From: Platerodrilus igneus
Lineage: Eukaryota > Arthropoda > Insecta > Coleoptera > Lycidae
Reading direction: 5' to 3'
Assembly (NCBI GenBank): GCA_036346225.1
Contig: JARFIW010001108.1
Coordinates: forward strand, 3,680,501 to 3,744,500
DNA length: 64,000 nucleotides
Shown one piece after another: positions 52,617 through 64,000 of the stretch. Each line of letters starts with the position of its first letter. Position 1 is the stretch's first letter. Under the pieces are notes generated by a model. That model was not told the DNA's origin, did not search any database, and saw only the letters and a list, made by a program, of their open reading frames with translations. A program made the translations under genes and the position numbers.

Positions 52617-55541
52617 TTAAACTTCATCTGCTTCTCTGAATTCTCCTGATTCGGCGGCTAGGGTTTTGTCTTCGAAATAATGAAGAAGTTGTTCAACATA
52701 GTCGATGTACTGGGCTTTGCTAGCTGCAACTGATGCGTGTCCTCCATCGTTTATGCATTTTAACTTTTGAAGAAAATCTTGAAGTTCGTTCTGAATGTTA
52801 AAAAATTGGGCGTCCTTGTATCTCCCTGAAAAAGTTTCGACGTTTTCTTTAGCAACAACCAGTTTTTCACGAATGGCATTTATTTTGTGGTGCGGTAATT
52901 CAGTATCTGCGCTAGTTATCTGTGGTTGCTGCTGCTTTTCTGTGCTAACATCTTTGGCGCTATTGTGCGTCTCTAAAGCCGCAGTTTGTGGTTGTTCTTG
53001 CTTGACAAAATTCTCTGGGGCTTTGGGCGAAATTTCTGTAGTTGTAATGGCTGCTTCTGGTTGTTGTTGCCTATCTTTAGAAAGATCTTCAGAGTAAACC
53101 CTTTGATATGAAGAGCTTTCTCTTAAAATTTGACTATCTTGGGGTTTTTGAACATTTTGAACACTATTAACAGTATCTTGTGGTTTATCGGCTTTTACCG
53201 ATTTCTCTTCGAGAATCGTTAGGTACTTCTGAATTTTTTGTTTTGTTTGCTCTTTTGCGTTATTAAGACGTTCGTCAGTTTTGGTATCAAAAGTGTCCAA
53301 TTTATTGAAACAGACTCGTAGATTCCCTTCTATTTGCTTGTACAAAAGCCCATTGTGAATTCCAATGAACCTGTCAACTTGGGCTTTGAGTTTTTTAACC
53401 TGTTCGACTGTTGCTTTAATGTCCTGCGAAGTTTGCCGTTTGATTTCGGCACATTTTACCTTTGCTTGATTCTCGGCCAATTTTGTTTCAAGTTCTTGGT
53501 GATGCTGCTGAATCTGTTGAATGCTTTCTTGCTTTGATACTTGTCTGTCACCTAAAACTTGCAGCTTTATTAAGCTTTCTGAAAGACCAATTTTAATCTT
53601 TTCGTACTGCTTGTCTTTGAAGGTTCCGGTGAAATTTCTTATTTGCTGGCGCCAGTATTGAATTTCTGCATCAACTTCCAACATTTCAAGAGCGTTGGAG
53701 CTTCGCGTTTTTTCACTGGTAACCTTTTCGTCCAATGCTTTGTAACCGTCTTGTATAATTTTGTAAACATGGCGCTTGTTGTTTTCGATAGTGTCGCTTT
53801 TTTTGTTATATTCGACAGCGTTTAAATTTGATTTGCATTCGTCTAGTTTATTTTCGAAAGATTCTTTATCTTCGTTTTTAATACCAATGACTTGCTTAAT
53901 TTGTTGTAGCAATATTTTGGCATCATTGCCAATACGATGAATTTCACCCAAAGCTTCTGTTTTATTCAGTGGAGTTGTGTTCAGGTCAGATTCTGGAATT
54001 CCCAGTCGCAGAGGTACCAAATCGGGTGCAGACGTATATTTTATATTCAGGTCGCTACTATCAGTGACTTTCGCAATGACAAGACTAGCGTTACTCTTCC
54101 GATTTTCTACAACTTTTAGTTCTCTTGTTTTTCTTCGCAAACCTTCCAGAACTGTCTCAAGTATTTCAATAATGCTGATTGATATACTTGACTGTAAAAA
54201 TGATTTTTCGTTAAGTTTTTGACTAAGCTGGTTCCAGTGGTTATGAAATTCTTCAACTTGTTTCAGGAGCTGGTTTTCGTAAATCTCTTCCAAAAGTTGA
54301 CTTTCTCGTTTTTTGGTGTTTTGTGATAATAACTTAAGAGTAGTTTTTATATTTGCAATGGCAGAAGCTTTATTGCTCTTAATATTTTCGCTAACATCTT
54401 CGATTTCATTTAGACTTGCCCATAGTCTTCTTGCATCTTGATCCAACCTTGTGTATTCTGCGTCACTACTACTGCCACTGAATGCACTTACGTCTCTGTT
54501 TAACTCTTCCAACTGCTGTTCAATTCGCATTAAAGATTGGAATGCTTTTGTGTGCTTTTCGTTTTCATCAGCCCGTTTTCGCAACTCTTGCAAGACTTCC
54601 TTTGTTTTTTCAACCGTCAAGTCTCTTCTTTGTCGTTCTTCATCTGTAAACAAGTCTGTCGAGTAGAGTTTAGTCCAATATCGTTCCAGAATTTGTTCGA
54701 GTTCTTTATAGCGCTTATCTGTTTTGACGCCTTCAAAGGTTAATGCCTCCATTTCAATCTCTGAAAGACGCTGTTGTGTTTTATCAATCTCATCTTCACT
54801 GTCGGGTTTTGTAGAAATCCTTTGGGGCTGCTCACTTAGACGTTTCGTAACCCTTCTCTTACATTTTTTAATTTGATTATTGCAAATAATTAAGCGTCTC
54901 TCGAAACCCTCGCGACGTTCGCTCAACGGCGTATTTTCTTCCACTTGCACCATTACCAAATCACCATAAAGTATAGTAATCTTCTTTTCTAATACTGTGA
55001 AGTACTTTGTATCTTCATATTCAATGGCGACTTTAACTTCCCGCTCTAGGTTTTGAAGTTGATGTTCTACGTCATTCAGGCTTTTAACAAGTTCTGGCTT
55101 ATATTGCGGTGTGCTTTGAACGGGTTTATGGAACGTTTCGTTAATAAAGGAGTCGGATTCTACTGCTGCGAGATCCAATCCACTTTCAGAATACTCGTTC
55201 GAAGCCGCTTTCGCTTCAAGTCTTTGCAGGCTTATTTGGACGTCTCTTAATACTAGATCACATTGCTCACGTGTGCGTTCTTTATTAGATTTTCTTTTAA
55301 TCTGCTCAAGATCAACTGATATGTTTACTAGCGTTTGTTTCAATTCTTTGTAGCGATTGTCAGATTTGCTGCCACTAAAAGCATCAATGTCGTATTGGAT
55401 TCCCTTTAAGAGTTCATGTTTGGCTTGGGTTTGATCTAATGTAATTGACTTGTAAAGAGATGATCTGCGTAAAGACCCCGATCCAGTACTTAGATTTGGA
55501 GTGGAGCCGTAAGCAACAGGTCTTGATTCTTGACTACCCAT
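52617..55541 (-). CDS. Multi-BAG-repeat protein (Samui/starvin-like co-chaperone), 974 aa
   Basis: Single uninterrupted coding exon. The ATG lies in a perfect ACCATGG context and the first upstream AG acceptor is 11 bases away. BAG domains bind the Hsp70 ATPase domain and promote nucleotide exchange; insect relatives (Bombyx Samui, Drosophila starvin) act in stress and muscle protein quality control. Nearly the whole chain is BAG-like three-helix units: about 42-111, 152-235, 253-325, 335-411, 415-475 (weak), 529-605, 617-693, 706-780 and 885-965. Six carry the F.G....(D)..Y signature, e.g. DAFSGSKSDNRY (53), SAFSGSSSDAEY (352) and ETFSGRYKDAQF (902). The N terminus MGSQES fits an N-myristoylation site. 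A Gln/Pro-rich linker (about 790-880) precedes the last unit. Reading frame and codons show no damage. Samui itself is shorter, so the repeat number is notable. Confidence 0.85.
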   Translation of the reverse strand: MGSQESRPVAYGSTPNLSTGSGSLRRSSLYKSITLDQTQAKHELLKGIQYDIDAFSGSKSDNRYKELKQTLVNISVDLEQIKRKSNKERTREQCDLVLRDVQISLQRLEAKAASNEYSESGLDLAAVESDSFINETFHKPVQSTPQYKPELVKSLNDVEHQLQNLEREVKVAIEYEDTKYFTVLEKKITILYGDLVMVQVEENTPLSERREGFERRLIICNNQIKKCKRRVTKRLSEQPQRISTKPDSEDEIDKTQQRLSEIEMEALTFEGVKTDKRYKELEQILERYWTKLYSTDLFTDEERQRRDLTVEKTKEVLQELRKRADENEKHTKAFQSLMRIEQQLEELNRDVSAFSGSSSDAEYTRLDQDARRLWASLNEIEDVSENIKSNKASAIANIKTTLKLLSQNTKKRESQLLEEIYENQLLKQVEEFHNHWNQLSQKLNEKSFLQSSISISIIEILETVLEGLRRKTRELKVVENRKSNASLVIAKVTDSSDLNIKYTSAPDLVPLRLGIPESDLNTTPLNKTEALGEIHRIGNDAKILLQQIKQVIGIKNEDKESFENKLDECKSNLNAVEYNKKSDTIENNKRHVYKIIQDGYKALDEKVTSEKTRSSNALEMLEVDAEIQYWRQQIRNFTGTFKDKQYEKIKIGLSESLIKLQVLGDRQVSKQESIQQIQQHHQELETKLAENQAKVKCAEIKRQTSQDIKATVEQVKKLKAQVDRFIGIHNGLLYKQIEGNLRVCFNKLDTFDTKTDERLNNAKEQTKQKIQKYLTILEEKSVKADKPQDTVNSVQNVQKPQDSQILRESSSYQRVYSEDLSKDRQQQPEAAITTTEISPKAPENFVKQEQPQTAALETHNSAKDVSTEKQQQPQITSADTELPHHKINAIREKLVVAKENVETFSGRYKDAQFFNIQNELQDFLQKLKCINDGGHASVAASKAQYIDYVEQLLHYFEDKTLAAESGEFREADEV

Positions 55542-55552
55542 GGTATTCTAAT

Positions 55553-55554
55553 CT
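55553..55554 (-). promoter_or_regulatory. Splice acceptor before the BAG coding exon
   Basis: TTTTGGTTACAG precedes ATTAGAATACC and the start ATG at 55541, so the 5' untranslated region is probably interrupted by an intron extending to the right. Confidence 0.6.
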
Positions 55555-55562
55555 GTAACCAA

Positions 55563-57347
55563 AACGACATATTAGACCCATGGTGGTTTTAAGAAGGTTA
55601 AGTTACTATGTAAATGCTTCTACTACCTAAAACTTTGAGCGCACGAGTTTGTGCAAAGAGAATGCAAAAAAGGAGATAAATAGGATGTTCCGAACGGCAA
55701 CTAAATTTGATGCTACGTTATTAAGTGTAGCTGTACTATTTGAACTAAACAATTAGTTTTATACATTATTTTAATCTTCTCCAAGCTACTTAGTTTAATT
55801 ATTAAAATAGGTCATAATTAAGCAATTCCAAACTCAATGTGCAAACTCTAATAGTACATAGACACATTAAACAATCAATTTTCAAATAACAAATAACCTT
55901 AAATCATACAATTAAGAGTACCGCAGCGGAAGATTTTATAAATAGTAAGTTCAAATTATATAAAGCCCTAAATGTGTTTGAAGGCTATTTTAAATAAATA
56001 ATATTCAATTTCATAAATTTGTTTACATTTGTAGATTCGAGAAATCTAAGAAACTCGTTTAACGATATAAAAAATTCAAGGACAAAGCAACATTACATTC
56101 ACGAAACTAAACAATAAATATATGTTGCTATGAGAAACTTTGTAGTAAATAAACGCGATTGGTCTCTTATGTGACGTCAAATTTACAAAATTACTGGAGC
56201 GAATCGCTTCTAGGCTAGGTGGAAAGATTTGAGTTTAATTTTGGAGAGAATAAATTCCAATTCTGTAAGATTGGTGATTCCCAGTCTGATGATTAAACCA
56301 GGAAATAGAACAGCACGTAGAACCATAAAGACATAAACAGTGGGTAATATATGCAACAGATCATTTACTTTTATCATCTAAACCTATAAAACCTTTAAGT
56401 GTTTGTTCGCTTTAGACGTTCGCAATTTATATACAATAATAATTTATTAAATGCAGTATAAACAGTAAAAACGTGCTGCTAAAAAATATAATATTTTAAT
56501 TTTAACGAAATATATTGAGTATTAGTATGCTTTACGTTAAGCTAAATTTCTACTAATATATTGCATTACGAATTCACAGGATATAAAACTGAGCGCTACT
56601 ATAAAAAATAATTCAAAAACTGGGATTCACACTATAAATAAGTATTAACTTAAGAAATCGCTTTACATAACCTAGAGAACCAACAAGAATAATTTAAACG
56701 GAAGGAGCTTGGTATAAATTGGTTTACAAAAAAGCTGGGAAGACGATATATTGAAGATACAATTTAAACCTAATTTTTATTTATCTCAATATTTATTAAT
56801 GACTTTGTTTAAATACAACTTAAATCTCTACTTTATTAACTAAAGGCGGCAACTTAAATTGGGGTCACTTTACTTGGACTAAATTTCATTATAAGATATT
56901 AACATTGTTGAGATATTTTAGACTAGTCGTAAATATTAATTAAAGGCAAAATTCTTTACTTTAAAGGTCGATCGGAGTGCACTTTATAATGATTTGAGAT
57001 TAGCATATACTATATTGAAATAGGATGTAACTAAAATCAATTCCTAATAAGTAGAAAATTTAAAAGGTATTGTTTAGTGCTAGAAAATAAATCTTGGCAA
57101 TTTTTGTAGAGCATTTGTAACATAGAAGTGTAGTTAAAATAGCTATTGATTTGTTTTTAAATTATGTGATCGCTTTGTCATTTTTAAATCGAGACAAAAA
57201 TATGGTATATAGCGGTTTGAATTGAAGGCTGTCGCATTCCGTATTTATTTTGTAGATTTAAGTTAGTAGTAGGTTACCGTGTGAATAAATAAATATTTCA
57301 TTTGGTTTGATCATGTGATGAATTAAATCCACCGGATAGGTTCGCTG
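55563..57347. other. Probable upstream intron of the BAG gene
   Basis: AT-rich and without open frames. The upstream exon and promoter were not located. Confidence 0.4.
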
Positions 57348-57390
<43 letters not shown>

Positions 57391-57407
57391 TATACACACA
57401 CACACAC

Positions 57408-57441
<34 letters not shown>

Positions 57442-57447
57442 ACAAAG

Positions 57448-57487
<40 letters not shown>
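57348..57487. repeat. TA microsatellite with CA and TACA islands
   Basis: (TA)n broken by a CACACACACA run and an AACAAAGAAAA interruption. The minus-strand ORF (IYIYIY) is an artefact. Confidence 0.95.
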
Positions 57488-57488
<1 letters not shown>

Positions 57489-58587
57489 CTGTGGTACCTA
57501 CAAAAAGCCTCGCCAGAGTAAAAAAAAACATTTGAGCCTCTCGAATTGGGCGCCAAGATTTGCTGTGATTCTCTTGTCCGTTGAATCTCTTCTGATAATT
57601 GCCTCTTTACTCTTTCCGCCTCGGCTGCTCACCTAGTTAAAACCTTCATCCTCATTCATAAAAAAACAAACACATTCCTACCACAAACATTAACGTTAAA
57701 TCTATTTACATCAATATTCATAATACATTAAAATTTCAAAGTTAAATTTCAGCATAAATTTCAACATCAAAAAAATTTCAAGTTCAAATTTGTCATCATT
57801 TTAATTTGCATCCTTGTAGGATGCATACTAATTAAGTTAACAATATTTGCAGACCTGAGTCTGAATAAAAGGGAGCATCTCCCACCCCTTTATGTTAATT
57901 AAAAAGGTTAGTCTAATTGAGCTCAAAGACATACCCAAATTTTCATCATAATCCAAAACATAAACTTGATAAATACTCCTTTCTACTTATACAAGAAAAT
58001 TTTACCTTAAAATTCAAAATTTGTTGTTTATACAAATTCACTACTATCCATCTTTATCAAACAAATTATAAAGATATTCAACACACACCAAAACATCTAA
58101 GATCGAACAATAATGCATAAGTTACCTGAAGATTAATGCACTCGGGGCTCCAATGTACATCGTCCTTGCTAATCCCACCATTCCAACTGGGTTATGTTTA
58201 CGTCCTCGGATTTCTAGCTGCCTTTAAAAATTTTCTACACCACCATTCGTCTAAAAGGTTTCAGGGCTTCTCAGGACCTCATCTATGTATATCTAAATCT
58301 TGTTTTGTGGATCCAATCACGTTTACGAATAACACTTGATTACTCACTCCCGAAAAATAGCAAAGAAATTCATAATTCGTTCACGCTATACAAAACTGCA
58401 TACTTCAATGTATTTATTTATCGCTACTAATTTGGATAATTGGTACAGTAATACCCGCAAATATAACTAGACTTTATTACCTTATCTACCTTCTCTAAGT
58501 GCACTAATGCATAATAACTTGTATCGTAGCACGTATTCTGCTTAAAGTATCAAATAAAATCAAAAATTAAAGAGAGCTAAACTTCTA
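57488..58587. other. No recognisable gene
   Basis: A moderately balanced block at 57500-57640 and 58130-58330 contains short open frames without known domains. Nothing is supportable. Confidence 0.4.
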
Positions 58588-58905
58588 TTAGCACGGGTTT
58601 ATATAATAGCCTGCTTGGAAGTCGAATTTATCCCGCGACGGACAATTTTCAGAAGTTCGCATTCTATTTTCCCTTCCGACGGTCCGGCACAGCGATTCTA
58701 CTAAAAATTTGCACTCATCGAAGTTGAAATCTAAGAAATTTTCGCACGACTCGCAACACGTCTGTGAACAACTAATTAATTTTATATAGAAATTGTTATG
58801 TTTCCACCTCTCATATCTGCATCTTATTTCAACCAATCGTAAACCTAGTGACGCTTCACAAATCCTGCCTTTTATTATCTGAATCTCTGCTTTACGCGTT
58901 TTATC
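58588..58905 (-). CDS. Candidate terminal exon of a cysteine-rich protein
   Basis: The minus frame is open from a TAG near 58918 to TAG at 58588 with no ATG, so it would be an internal or terminal exon; AG dinucleotides near 58880 and 58867 could be acceptors. The readable part has ISCSQTCCESCENFLDFNF, DECKFLVESLCRTVG and ends QAGYYINPC. Eleven cysteines in about 95 residues with spaced pairs suggest a disulfide-rich secreted domain. I do not recognise the family. No signal peptide is visible because the start lies elsewhere. Confidence 0.35.
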   Translation of the reverse strand, partial: DKTRKAEIQIIKGRICEASLGLRLVEIRCRYERWKHNNFYIKLISCSQTCCESCENFLDFNFDECKFLVESLCRTVGRENRMRTSENCPSRDKFDFQAGYYINPC

Positions 58906-60219
58906 CGTTCCTTTCTACCCTGGTCTGAGCTGTACAAATCGATATTCTTTACTATCGGTTGTCTAAAATACACGTGGACTCGCGACGTGACTTTTAAATA
59001 AACGCTGTTTCCAATCTACGTAGAATCTGCATGTTTATCAGCTCGAATTTAATAGAACGTGACATTTAAAAGTTTGCAGGTGTGCGCTCCTAATGAACGT
59101 TTTAAATATAATTCTCCGAGCTTTGTTTCATGGTATTTTAACCTTCCTTTTAGCTGTTTGTTACCAACCTTGGATTTTCACAGGCTTTTATGCTTATTAT
59201 ATATTACTAATTGTTCAATTAACTCCAATTAAAATAATAATGAATGGCATTGACTTCTACCCGTTAATTTTTAGCGAAACGAATAAATTTTCATGCTCCA
59301 TGGTTTTAATAATGCTTATTACCTAATAAAATTCTATACAAACCCTACATTCTAATTGAGTGATTTAAATATACACAGTAGGCCTTTAATTAAACGTACT
59401 ATTTTCTACTGCTTTAATATACACGGTGTTTAACATTATCTAAACAATATAAACCCTATGTTTAAAAGTAAATGACGAATTTATCCAATATGCCTTTAAA
59501 TGCAGCGTATTATTACCCAAAATTTCCTTATACACGGTGATTAAAATTATTTGATGTCGTTAATTAATTTTCTACCCTGGTCTAAATTTGAGTAATATAT
59601 ACAACAAAGAAAATTTAACCCCCCTCCCCCAGTTTTACTCCAGCTTCTTTCTAGTTAAGTGACATAAACGGAACAGATCAAAATTTGTATAATGACCAAG
59701 AATATATATACACTTAACAGTTTAATAACTTTGATAATTTAATTTGCTATTTATAAATTAACCCCTGGATCAAAATAATAATATCAATCTGATTATGCCC
59801 AAATTATAACCCCCTTAAAGCTAGCAAAAATAACACTGTATACTACTAAAAGTACTTTTGAACATTCAGACGACCTTTTTCTCTCTACGTAAATTTTTAA
59901 AAAGATTTTGGATGACCCTTTACAAAATAAATACTTCAATATATGCAAAAATGTATATGTTAAAAAATGAAATAATGCCTTATGCTAATAAAAGATATTC
60001 TTATTTTTAACCTGCGTTTTCCTTGCTTGTTTGAAATTCTTAGAACTGCCTCTGCATGTGATTGATCAGCACCCTTGGATTGTTTTCAGTTAAACTCTCT
60101 TGTTTATTGCGTGGTACAGCTCGCTCAGTCTAACCCTTAGTGGATTAATTTCTCCCTTCAATGCTCACATGCTTATGTAGATCAATATTTAGATGGTTGT
60201 TTATACTGCTTAATTATAT
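58906..60219. other. No recognisable gene
   Basis: AT-rich. TATACACGGTG recurs near 59420 and 59533 in loosely repeated surroundings. The hydrophobic 77-codon frame at 59093-59326 lacks supporting signals. Confidence 0.4.
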
Positions 60220-60345
60220 ATCTTCGCCAGAGCAACTATTTAAATCCGTTTCTTAGAGTAGTTATTTAAACTAGTTCAATAGAGTAATTCATTAGAGTAC
60301 GTTATTTAGATTCGTTCGCCAGAGTACTTGATCAGAGCCCTAAAT
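60220..60345. repeat. Degenerate minisatellite, about 27 bp
   Basis: Four to five units of the form YAGAGTARTTATTTAAAYTMGTTC (CCAGAGCAACTATTTAAATC, TTAGAGTAGTTATTTAAACT, TTAGAGTACGTTATTTAGAT and so on). Confidence 0.7.
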
Positions 60346-61340
60346 TATTAAATATTAAACTTAGATTTGATTAATAATTCTAACTTACGTTTTTCCAAGT
60401 TAACGACAACTTTTATCGTATATATTGGCACTAGAATTATCACGACACTCACTAAAATAATTATTTAATTTTACCGTATTTATTCCGTGTGATATTCTAC
60501 TTTGAACCGTTATAGATTGTGCCTTGGTCGAAAAAAACTGATTGTTTATCAAGTCCGTGTTCTATATAAAGGTTCCTCCCTTCACCTGTACCATTGGTTT
60601 TCCTAGCGTACTTTGTTAATTGAGGCGTTGTACTTTGCCTTTATCTTGCAGCCTTCGCATCAAAACCCATGTCGAAGTGATGCATTTTCTCATGTAGGCA
60701 TCTAATTTGTTAGTGTATTCCTTTGAATATCAAACTTTCAACTTTCTTCAAGTCACGTCCGCTTGTTTATATTTGCATTTAAATTAAATTTTCCCGGTTA
60801 ATTAATCACGTAACCAAACGTCTACTTTGTTGTTTAGTATTCCAAAATCTGTTGAATTTTATATGAGTTTACGATGTACAGATTACATAGTCAAATTTCT
60901 ATGATGACGTACTTGAATGCGTTTATTTGTTTTATGCGTTAATGTTTTGAATGTGATTCTTTTATAGCTAGTGTGCCAAGTTATTTCGTTCCACTAATGG
61001 CGTATTTATTTCAATAAAACTCGTTGCGTTTAAAATGTTATTCCAGCGTATTTATTTTCAATTTTATGCTTGTATATTTAATTTAAAAATGTATTATATG
61101 ACGTACAAGTTATTTATCTTACTAAATATGATTTGATTTTTGAAGAATGAGCTTCCTTTCATAAATTAAAGTTAGGTGTGATTTATATACAGTATGATCG
61201 ATATTAGCTTTTGGCATAATTGTCGAGTTACTTACATTTTATGATGAAATTGTTTAGTTTTCTAAACCTTAGTGATATTTACATGTAGCGTACGACCCTT
61301 ATGACTTAGTGTACCCCTAAATTATCCTAATATCATAGCA

Positions 61341-61349
<9 letters not shown>

Positions 61350-61391
<42 letters not shown>
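61350..61391. repeat. TA microsatellite
   Basis: (TA)n run preceded by ATACATACATAC. Confidence 0.95.
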
Positions 61392-61397
<6 letters not shown>

Positions 61398-63038
61398 GAA
61401 AAATCTTTTATTTTATTATTTTATTGAACGTAATTTATCTAATACTTTAGATAAGAGTATAAAGAGTATAAATTTAGCTAATTTGTTGGTGAGGTGGAAG
61501 ATCCAGAAGCAGGCTGGAAATTTTTAAGAACGGTATTTTGAATACACTAACGCACCTTAAATTAAGAAGAGCCATAGAAAAGAATCGTTTTTCAACAGAG
61601 TTAATTGTATGGAAACAAATCACAATCGGTTGATGTACTGGATAGACACAGAAAGAGAACTACGCCTCAGACTTTGCAAAGGAGAGTGATTTTTGCAAAG
61701 TTCGAAAAATTTTACAGAGGTTAGTGAGGGGGGACGTCAAGTGTTAGTAATAAACGGAAGTGGTGACGGCGGCGGCGTTCAGGAAGCGCTATTGTAGAAC
61801 GTCTAATACTTTATACTCTAAAAAACTGATCATATGCCAAAAAGTTAGAAAATTGGGGTTTGAAGGTTGTAGCTAGATAAGAAGTTGATATCGGATTTGA
61901 ATAATTCAAATCGATTCCTTGAGACCATCCACCTTCCTTATGAAGATTTGTGTGGGGCTATGGCCGTGGCGTTGTTCCTACTTACTGAAACGTGAGATAA
62001 CCCTATTTTCATGTTAATTGAATTTGCCATACCCTACAACCTTTATTGTGCGGTATACAAAGAAATAGTTGAAAGTCAAAATTATGCAGAATTAAACAAA
62101 CTATCCATCTGTTTCTGATAATGATACCTAGCGTTGAAATTTCTAGAAAAATATTAAATTTTGTAGTTGGCAATAGCGATTGCACCCTTTTGCGGTCAAA
62201 AATAAAACTAAAAATATTTTCAGGATTTTCTCAAGACTGCTTCACTTATAAATTTTTTCTGAAAGGTTTCGGGCTTTTATGAAGTACAGCCGTTTGATAC
62301 GCCTAGTGAAACACCAAGTATACTGTGAGTTTCGTTATTTGACGGATATTCAAGAAAATGTTTAAAACCGAATTTAATTTCCAAATTTCCTCGGATACTA
62401 GAATTCCTCAAGGAGTTTTAATAAGTAAACGGAAAAAGCTTCATTGTGCCTTTTGTTATTTTTGAAAATTTACCTACGTTCAGTATATGTTTGTGTAAAA
62501 AGAAAACCTGTAAGTGTGCGTGTTTTTATGTATTTTGTGTAAGTACATTCTTTTTTCATGTTCTCTGGTCATAAGTTGTTATCTTTTTTCAGTTTCATAT
62601 ACATAAAACGAATACATTAGTTCACGTTCTGTATATACTCGCATACACATCACCAAATCATACTAACAAGATAAATAAAACTGTCTATAGAGAACATTTA
62701 AATCAAATTGTTACTTAGCGTTCTTGAAAAGGCGCCCTTGAACTGAAACTACATCGGATAAATACTAAATTCTCCAAAACTAATCTACAGAAAATCTGTT
62801 TATGGTCATTTCCATAACCCCTTTATGACTGATTATTCATGTTTTTCTTTATCTTATAATTAAATTCAAATAACATCCTGAATATAAAACAAAAGATGTT
62901 TGTTATCTCTAATATAAAAGTCAGGGTTTCACGAGTTATTTGTATGTAAATTATTATAGTATATTACAAATGAAAATTAAAAAAATATGTAAATATATTA
63001 TCAAATGTAAAAATGCCAGATGGGTACATGTTACTATG

Positions 63039-63089
63039 TGACGGTTTCGTTGTGAACCGTCAGCAGCGTATGATGTGCCCTTTTGGCAC
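63039..63089. other. Two adjacent perfect hairpins
   Basis: TGACGGTT...AACCGTCA (63039-63062, 8-bp stem, 8-base loop) and GTGCC...GGCAC (63075-63089, 5-bp stem, loop CTTTT), the latter followed by a T run. Both stand out from very AT-rich flanks. Confidence 0.6.
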
Positions 63090-63308
63090 TTTTTAATTTG
63101 TTAATTTATTCATCCTTTTATATCGTGTAAATCTTGTAGATATACTTAATATTTATACATTGTATACAAATCAAACTTCTGAAAAAGCAAAAATGGTTGC
63201 CAAAATATAATTGATTAAATACATTCATTTATTGACTTTATGGTTGGACAATGTCCCAAAATTCTAATAGTCTTTAAGTGTATTTTATTATAAGACTAAC
63301 CAGTCCAT

Positions 63309-63313
<5 letters not shown>

Positions 63314-63357
<44 letters not shown>
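63314..63357. repeat. TA microsatellite
   Basis: Uninterrupted (TA)n of about 43 bases. Confidence 0.95.
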
Positions 63358-63359
<2 letters not shown>

Positions 63360-64000
63360 CGTGTAATTAAAAGGGTCAATAAAATACATAAGGACAAAAG
63401 ATTTTCAACAATTATTTTCTATCTTGAATAGTGGATAATAGGGGAATATCGATTTAGTTTAACGCGTGATTAATGTAAGAATAATTTATCTTAATTAGAT
63501 TTAGTTAGGGACCATATATTATAGTATGTATGTAAAAGAGAATAAGAAATAGTAATTTGAAGTAAAATTATAGCATAATGAAGTACTATGGAACAGTTTT
63601 AAAAGCGTTGAGCATGTTAAAAATAGCGATTTCTAGGCTTCAGTCGTAAAAACCAACACTTTTCAAATAACAAGGTGAAAGATATATTTCTTAGTAGAGT
63701 TGCTACAAACAAACTTAATAGCTTATTGGAAAGAACAACCGTTGGAATTAAAGCAGCCAAGGACGTAAACAAAACCACACAGAATTGGTGTAAACACAGT
63801 ATACGTTAGTTAAAATATTGATTTTTAATCTTAGATATAGAGTCGGAAGGAGCAATGAAAATACCAAGATTGAATAAAAGGTTATGAGTACAAGAGAGAA
63901 ACATGAAGTATATCCAGAAGAAAGGAATCAAAAATTGATAATTTCAAGGATAGTTGCAAGCAAGCATGCATCGCTCAAAAAGGTGGGAAATGGAGCCAAG

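Larger units (their letters stand above)
60346..64000. other. Gene-free AT-rich end of the window
   Basis: No ORF worth calling. It holds two TA microsatellites, a small G+C-rich patch near 61740-61790 (GGCGGCGGCG) and two adjacent hairpins near 63039-63089. The rest shows nothing specific. Confidence 0.45.

Noticed and set aside
57298..57531. 77-codon minus-strand frame
   Set aside because: Translation of a TA microsatellite (IYIYIY).
1..64000. CRISPR arrays, rRNA genes, bacterial operons
   Set aside because: No regularly spaced identical repeats with unique spacers, no rRNA sequence and no operon structure; the DNA is eukaryotic in character.

Overview
The window reads as AT-rich nuclear DNA of an arthropod, most likely an insect; the order cannot be fixed from sequence alone. 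The reasons are spliced-gene signals, an insect-type multi-BAG (Samui/starvin-like) gene, mariner, RTE, errantivirus and tRNA-SINE insertions, and CCTAA-rich DNA resembling the insect telomere unit. Only one clearly intact host gene is visible: a 974-codon uninterrupted exon on the minus strand (52617-55541) encoding a protein built almost wholly from BAG-like helical repeats.

Layout. 0-8 kb: gene-poor DNA with an old direct duplication (1-1085 against 4195-4735), degenerate tandem repeats and a possible first coding exon at 3888-3986. 8.1-9.3 kb: a BED-finger (hAT-like) exon relic and a mariner relic. 10.86-11.12 kb: a MITE-like palindrome. 11.8-15.7 kb: an RTE-clade LINE with a triplicated 3' end, bounded by a 12-bp direct repeat. 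17.2-30.35 kb: a DNA element with about 670-bp terminal inverted repeats, carrying one small decayed ORF and invaded by a 9.08-kb errantivirus-type Gypsy element (LTRs, PBS, PPT and TSD all visible). 31-34 kb: a decayed multi-domain protein of a family I associate with DUF7869, split by a solo LTR. 34.7-35.8 and 43.7-44.6 kb: two more dead mariners. 41.45-41.64 kb: a tRNA-derived SINE. 42.4-42.95 kb: an integrase-type chromodomain tail. 47-52.3 kb: a gag-bearing, pol-less LTR element whose single 3' LTR is the same family as the solo LTR at 31-32 kb. 52.6-55.5 kb: the BAG gene, with its upstream region to the right. 57-64 kb: AT-rich DNA with TA microsatellites and one cysteine-rich candidate exon on the minus strand.

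How it fits together. The window is a layered record of insertions. The clearest order of events is: the TIR element inserted; much later an errantivirus landed in a TACGCGTA palindrome exactly between the TATA box and the initiator of that element's only gene. Separately, a TGTTACG-type LTR element inserted into the DUF7869-like coding region and recombined to a solo LTR; the target reading frame can still be followed across the junction. No CRISPR array, rRNA or convincing tRNA gene was seen.
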